10,199 bases of DNA from NCBI GenBank assembly GCA_027858355.1, contig JAQICW010000309.1, positions 1 to 10,199 of the forward strand, in the 5' to 3' direction. Below, one piece after another: positions 6,852 through 10,199 of this stretch. Positions within the stretch are counted from its first letter, which is position 1; each line of letters opens with the position of its first letter. Origin of the DNA: Desulfobacula sp. (GTDB lineage Bacteria; Desulfobacterota; Desulfobacteria; Desulfobacterales; Desulfobacteraceae). Below the pieces are notes generated by a model. It was given only the letters and a program-made list of their open reading frames with translations, was not told where the DNA came from and ran no database searches. The position numbers and the translations under genes were made by a program.

Positions 6852-7201
6852 TGACTTCCAGGGAATCCAACGGGTCTGGCAAGGATATCATTGTCAAAAA
6901 CGTTAACGGCAAAACAGTCCTGGCACCGGAAACCTCTTTGACCCTGAAAAACAGGGCTCAGCTTGAAACCCTTTTTGACGGGCTGGTCAAACAAGGGGTG
7001 AAGGATATAATTCTGGATTTAAAGAAGGTATCTTTTCTGGATAGCAGTGCCCTGGAATTGATGGTTGACATGCAGGTCCGGCTTAAGTCTGCAGGGGGTG
7101 ATCTTTCCATCTTCAACTTGAATGAGGTGTGTCGGGATACCCTTATTTGCGTTCGACTGATCAACCGGTTTAATGTTATTGCAAATTTATATGGAAGTTA
7201 A
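6848..7201 (+). CDS. STAS-domain protein (anti-sigma-factor-antagonist type)
   Basis: The 117 residues form a single STAS domain. The signature FLDSSALELMV places D65-S66-S67 at the position where SpoIIAA-like proteins carry the phosphorylated Ser, and SAGGDLSIFNL (81-91) matches the following conserved strand. Members of this family switch partners with serine kinases of the SpoIIAB/RsbW type; no such kinase is in the window, so the partner is elsewhere or is a different protein. ATGs at 6848 and 6851 are both possible: GGAG at 6843-6846 is 1 base from the first and 4 from the second, while AGGA at 6834-6837 suits the first. The gene overlaps the response regulator by 4 bases and ends 34 bases before the motor ATPase gene. 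Confidence 0.9.
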   Translation: MMTSRESNGSGKDIIVKNVNGKTVLAPETSLTLKNRAQLETLFDGLVKQGVKDIILDLKKVSFLDSSALELMVDMQVRLKSAGGDLSIFNLNEVCRDTLICVRLINRFNVIANLYGS

Positions 7202-7235
7202 ATAAAGGATGGACACTTTATAGGCAATTAAACCC

Positions 7236-8954
7236 ATGGCAATAAAAAAACAGATCATACCCAAGCGCATGAAGCTGGGAGAGATTTTGATCCTCAAGGG
7301 AAAGCTGACGCCGGAGGGGCTGTACAGGCTTCTTCAGATCCAGAAGGAGACCGGGCAGAGCCTGGGCAATCTCCTTGTGGCGGAAAAGATCCTGACAGAA
7401 GAAGAGCTGACCCAGACCTTGAGTGAACAGCTGGGCATCCCCCATGCCTGGATCCGCAAGGGATTGGTGGACCCGGCCATTGTTCATGTGGTTCCCAAGT
7501 CCAAAGCCATTCAATACAATGTGATTCCCATGTTCAGGGTCCACAATGTCCTGACCCTTGCCACCAGTGATCCCTATGATTTTTTTAAGCAGGACAAGAT
7601 TTCTGAAATCACAGGCCTTGAAATTCAACTGGTGCTCTCCCGGGCCGAGGATATCCAGGCGGCCATTGAAGAATGCTACCAGGGCGAGGTGAACATCGAA
7701 GATGTCATGACCAGTCTTGAAGAGGAAGAGCTTGATTTTGTGCAAGCCAGCCCTGAAACCCCCATCAGAGAATTGGCTGAAATCGCCAAAGGAAGTCCGG
7801 TCATCAATCTGGCCAACCTGATTTTGCTCAAATCCATCCGGGCCAATGCCAGTGATATCCATATCGAACCCCAGCAGAACAATTTCAGGGTCAGGGCCCG
7901 GATCGACGGGGTATTGTATGAACTGATGACCCATCATCTAGAACGGCACGCCGCTGTGGTGTCCCGGCTGAAAATAATGGCCAACCTGGATATTTCAGAA
8001 CGCAGGATGCCCCAGGACGGACGGATCCAGGTCACAGTGGACGGCCGTCCCATTGACCTGAGATTTTCATCCATGCCTGGATATTTTGGTGAAAAACTGG
8101 TCATTCGTATTCTTGACCGGAACAAAATCATCCTGGATATTAACCACCTGGGATTTGATCCGTTGATTCTGACTCGGTTCAAACAGATGATCAGGCGGGC
8201 CTACGGCCTGGTGATTGTCTGCGGGCCTACGGGCAGCGGCAAAACCACCACCCTGTATGCCGGTACCAGCATGCTCAACACCCCTGATAAAAATATCGTG
8301 GCCATTGAAGACCCCGTTGAATACCAGCTCCAGGGGGTGAATCAGATCTCTGTGAACGCATCCATCGGCCTTTCCTTTGCCAAAGTTCTCAAGCATGTGC
8401 TTCGCCAGGACCCGGACATAATTCTCCTGGGCGAGATCCGGGACAGGGAAACCGCCAAAATCGCCATCCAGGCATCCTTGACCGGGCACCTGGTATTGGC
8501 CACCCTCCATACCAATGACAGCCCCAGTGCCATCACCCGGCTGCTTGAAATGGGGATTGAACCCTATCTTATCTCTTCGTCCCTGCTGGCCTCCATGGGA
8601 CAACGGCTGGTGCGATCCATCTGCCCCCATTGCAAAACAGATTATTATCCGCCCAAAGAGGCCTTGAAAGCCCTGGGTCTGGATGAAGCGGATCGGGCCA
8701 AATTTTCCCGGGGCAAGGGGTGTCCCGACTGCATGGATTCCGGTTTCAAGGGCAGGATCGGGATCCATGAGATCCTTGAAAATAACAGTGACCTCCAACG
8801 GTTGATTTTGAGCAATCCCACCATCGACAGGATCAAAGAATATCTCAAAACCATCCATCACACCACCCTACGGGCGGACGGGTTTAAAAAAGTCATCCAG
8901 GGCCACACCACCATTGAAGAGATTCAACGGGTCACCCTCATAGAAGAAGACTAA
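7236..8954 (+). CDS. PilB/GspE-type secretion or pilus assembly ATPase with MshEN domain
   Basis: This 572-residue cytoplasmic hexameric ATPase powers pilin or pseudopilin assembly. Residues 13-36 and 42-65 are two 24-residue MshEN motifs separated by 5 residues (KLG...Q and SLG...Q), the arrangement known in MshE to bind c-di-GMP; the first Arg is Lys in one copy and Ser in the other. The core follows: SDIHIEP at 206-212, Walker A GPTGSGKT at 330-337 with K336, Asp box IEDPVEY at 357-363, Walker B DPDIILLGEIRD at 392-403 with E400, and His box HLVLATLHTND at 418-428. A tetracysteine zinc site has C463/C466 and C496/C499. The length is normal for the family. Type IV pilus and type II secretion cannot be separated from sequence alone. 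The ribosome site before ATG 7236 is weak (AGG at 11 bases), but the next Met at 7269 lies at the MshEN motif and has no better site. Confidence 0.95.
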   Translation: MAIKKQIIPKRMKLGEILILKGKLTPEGLYRLLQIQKETGQSLGNLLVAEKILTEEELTQTLSEQLGIPHAWIRKGLVDPAIVHVVPKSKAIQYNVIPMFRVHNVLTLATSDPYDFFKQDKISEITGLEIQLVLSRAEDIQAAIEECYQGEVNIEDVMTSLEEEELDFVQASPETPIRELAEIAKGSPVINLANLILLKSIRANASDIHIEPQQNNFRVRARIDGVLYELMTHHLERHAAVVSRLKIMANLDISERRMPQDGRIQVTVDGRPIDLRFSSMPGYFGEKLVIRILDRNKIILDINHLGFDPLILTRFKQMIRRAYGLVIVCGPTGSGKTTTLYAGTSMLNTPDKNIVAIEDPVEYQLQGVNQISVNASIGLSFAKVLKHVLRQDPDIILLGEIRDRETAKIAIQASLTGHLVLATLHTNDSPSAITRLLEMGIEPYLISSSLLASMGQRLVRSICPHCKTDYYPPKEALKALGLDEADRAKFSRGKGCPDCMDSGFKGRIGIHEILENNSDLQRLILSNPTIDRIKEYLKTIHHTTLRADGFKKVIQGHTTIEEIQRVTLIEED

Positions 8955-8956
8955 TC

Positions 8957-10069
8957 ATGGCCATAGCTATCCAGAAAAAAAATACTGCTGTCAAATCACG
9001 CCCTGTCACATCAAAGCAGGTGAATCCCCGTGTTTCAGTGAAGCCCAAGGAGATTATTTTCTTTCTGACCCAGCTGTCCATGATGCTGGAAGTGGGCATC
9101 TCGGTGAGCAAATCCATTGAAACCATTGCCCATCAGACTTCCCATGCCGGGTTCAGGTCGGTCCTGTTCACCATGAAGGACACCATTGAAGGGGGACAAC
9201 AGCTTTCAGATGCCATGGAAGCACATCCCAGGATATTTAAACCGGTCTATGTCAATATCATCAGATCCGGTGAAAGCGGAGGTTACCTGATCCGGGTGCT
9301 GGCCAGTGTCATTGAAATCCAGGAGAAAAACCAGGGGGTGTTCAACCAGGTGAAAACAGCCCTGATTTATCCTTTGGTGTTGTGTGCCCTGGCCCTGGTG
9401 GTCACCATATTTGTCCTGGTGGGAATTCTGCCTAAGTTCATGGTTTTTTTTGAAAATAAAATGGAGCTTCTGCCCTTTTCCACCCGGGCCATGATGGCCC
9501 TCAGCCGGGGACTCCATGACTATTGGTGGGCCTGCATCCTGGGGGGTCTGGGCCTTTTTTTTGCCCTGCGTACCTATGCCCTTTCTTCAAAAGGACGGTC
9601 CCACAGGGACTGGCTGCTCATTCATATCCCCCTGGTATCAAAAGTCTCCAATAATATTTACACCGGACTGTTTCTGCGCATCCTCGGAAATATGCTGGAC
9701 AGCGGCGTCTCCCTCAAACAAGCCCTGTCCATTGCGGCAAAATCCATGAGCAACCAGTATTACCGGCTGTTTGTGGAAAAAATTCAAGAAAATATCGAAC
9801 AGGGTCAAAAATTTTCCCTGGGCTTTTCAGCCAACCAACATATCCAGGATTCAGTGAAACAGGTGATTTCTGTGGGAGAGGAGGTGGGCAAACTGCCCCT
9901 GGTCATGGGCCGGCTGGCCCGGTTCTATGAAGGGGAAATTGAACAGGATTTTAAACGGCTCACCTCTTTGATCGAGCCCCTGGCCCTGGTGTTTATGGGA
10001 GGGGCTGTATGGATAATTGTGTCAGCCGTAATCCTGCCCATGTTCCGGCTGGCCGGGGCCATCAATTAA
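8957..10069 (+). CDS. PilC/GspF-type inner-membrane assembly protein
   Basis: This 370-residue polytopic membrane protein is the platform partner of the PilB/GspE ATPase. Two T2SSF domains are visible, at about 32-155 and 236-358. The first opens FFLTQLSMMLEVGISVSKSI and the second repeats the pattern as FLRILGNMLDSGVSLKQAL. Membrane segments are at about 138-160, 190-206 and 340-362, the usual three. SGESGGYL at 104-111 and VGEEVGKLP at 306-314 are the matching family signatures of the two repeats. The Lys/Arg-rich first 30 residues should be cytoplasmic. The gene begins 2 bases after the ATPase stop, so the two are almost certainly co-translated. Pilin or pseudopilin genes would be expected nearby but are not in the window. 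Confidence 0.95.
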   Translation: MAIAIQKKNTAVKSRPVTSKQVNPRVSVKPKEIIFFLTQLSMMLEVGISVSKSIETIAHQTSHAGFRSVLFTMKDTIEGGQQLSDAMEAHPRIFKPVYVNIIRSGESGGYLIRVLASVIEIQEKNQGVFNQVKTALIYPLVLCALALVVTIFVLVGILPKFMVFFENKMELLPFSTRAMMALSRGLHDYWWACILGGLGLFFALRTYALSSKGRSHRDWLLIHIPLVSKVSNNIYTGLFLRILGNMLDSGVSLKQALSIAAKSMSNQYYRLFVEKIQENIEQGQKFSLGFSANQHIQDSVKQVISVGEEVGKLPLVMGRLARFYEGEIEQDFKRLTSLIEPLALVFMGGAVWIIVSAVILPMFRLAGAIN

Positions 10070-10165
10070 CGATGTGCCCAAACCTATTGTCCCAGCAGGC
10101 CGTTGGATTTTAAATTAATCAATAATTACAATACTTTATTATTTAACAACATTGTTGATTTATAA

Positions 10166-10192
10166 GAATATTGAGCAGTATTCTCAATATTC
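10166..10192. repeat. AT-rich 10-bp perfect inverted repeat with 7-base loop
   Basis: GAATATTGAG at 10166-10175 and CTCAATATTC at 10183-10192 are exact inverted repeats around CAGTATT. About 100 bases separate it from the PilC/GspF stop. The stem is AT-rich and no U-run follows, so it is a weak terminator candidate; an operator or the promoter region of a next gene is equally possible. The rest of 10070-10199 shows no gene; a shorter palindrome CAACATTGTTG lies at 10147-10157. Confidence 0.6.
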
Positions 10193-10199
10193 ATTCAAA

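Noticed and set aside
7209..7223. Tiny upstream frame ATG-GAC-ACT-TTA-TAG before the ATPase gene as a leader peptide.
   Set aside because: Four codons with the GG of any ribosome site too close to the ATG; there is no attenuator structure around it.
7218..7937. Long open frame on the - strand opposite the start of the motor ATPase gene.
   Set aside because: It is antisense to a well-conserved gene, has no recognisable domain and reflects codon bias of the + strand gene.
8067..8861. 264-codon open frame on the - strand inside the ATPase gene.
   Set aside because: It lies entirely opposite the Walker A/B region of the real gene; its composition is typical of an antisense shadow.

Overview
The window reads as chromosomal DNA of a Gram-negative bacterium, probably a sulfate-reducing Desulfobacterota (Desulfobacteraceae-like). 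That placement is an inference from the look of the proteins, the GGDEF-EAL / two-component / STAS mix beside a type IV pilus or type II secretion motor, and moderate GC; no marker gene is present.

Layout. 1-266 is non-coding and ends in three exact tandem copies of a 10-bp unit just before the first gene. 267-2459 encodes a GAF-GGDEF-EAL protein whose EAL domain looks active and whose GGDEF domain looks degenerate. 2539-6472 is a membrane-bound PAS-type sensor histidine kinase gene that has been split. 6465-6851 is a single-domain response regulator and 6848-7201 a STAS-domain protein; both overlap their upstream neighbours. 7236-8954 is a PilB/GspE-type ATPase with an N-terminal MshEN domain, and 8957-10069 is its PilC/GspF-type inner-membrane partner. 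10070-10199 is AT-rich with a perfect 10-bp inverted repeat. All host genes are on the + strand and closely spaced, so they plausibly form one signalling-to-motor cluster. In that cluster a c-di-GMP phosphodiesterase and a phosphorelay sit directly upstream of a motor ATPase whose N-terminus matches the c-di-GMP-binding MshEN motif twice.

The most unusual object is the insertion that splits the kinase, 3836-5953 (2118 bp). It has 38-bp terminal inverted repeats (37/38 identical, the inner 35 perfect), a 4-bp target duplication ATTT, and a single 654-residue gene on the - strand. Removing the element and one ATTT copy restores an uninterrupted 603-codon kinase frame. The encoded protein does not look like the common bacterial IS transposases I know. 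Its order of motifs (CxCxxxC, VCxxFF, CxxC, WDF, DNCxGQNKNN, GHTKFSPDxxF) instead recalls large uncharacterised proteins of animals and other eukaryotes carrying the domain I remember as DUF7869. I infer a DDD-type transposase with D355, D434 and D476 as candidate catalytic residues. This makes it a candidate undescribed bacterial transposon family related to a eukaryotic one. The element carries no passenger gene and looks recently inserted.
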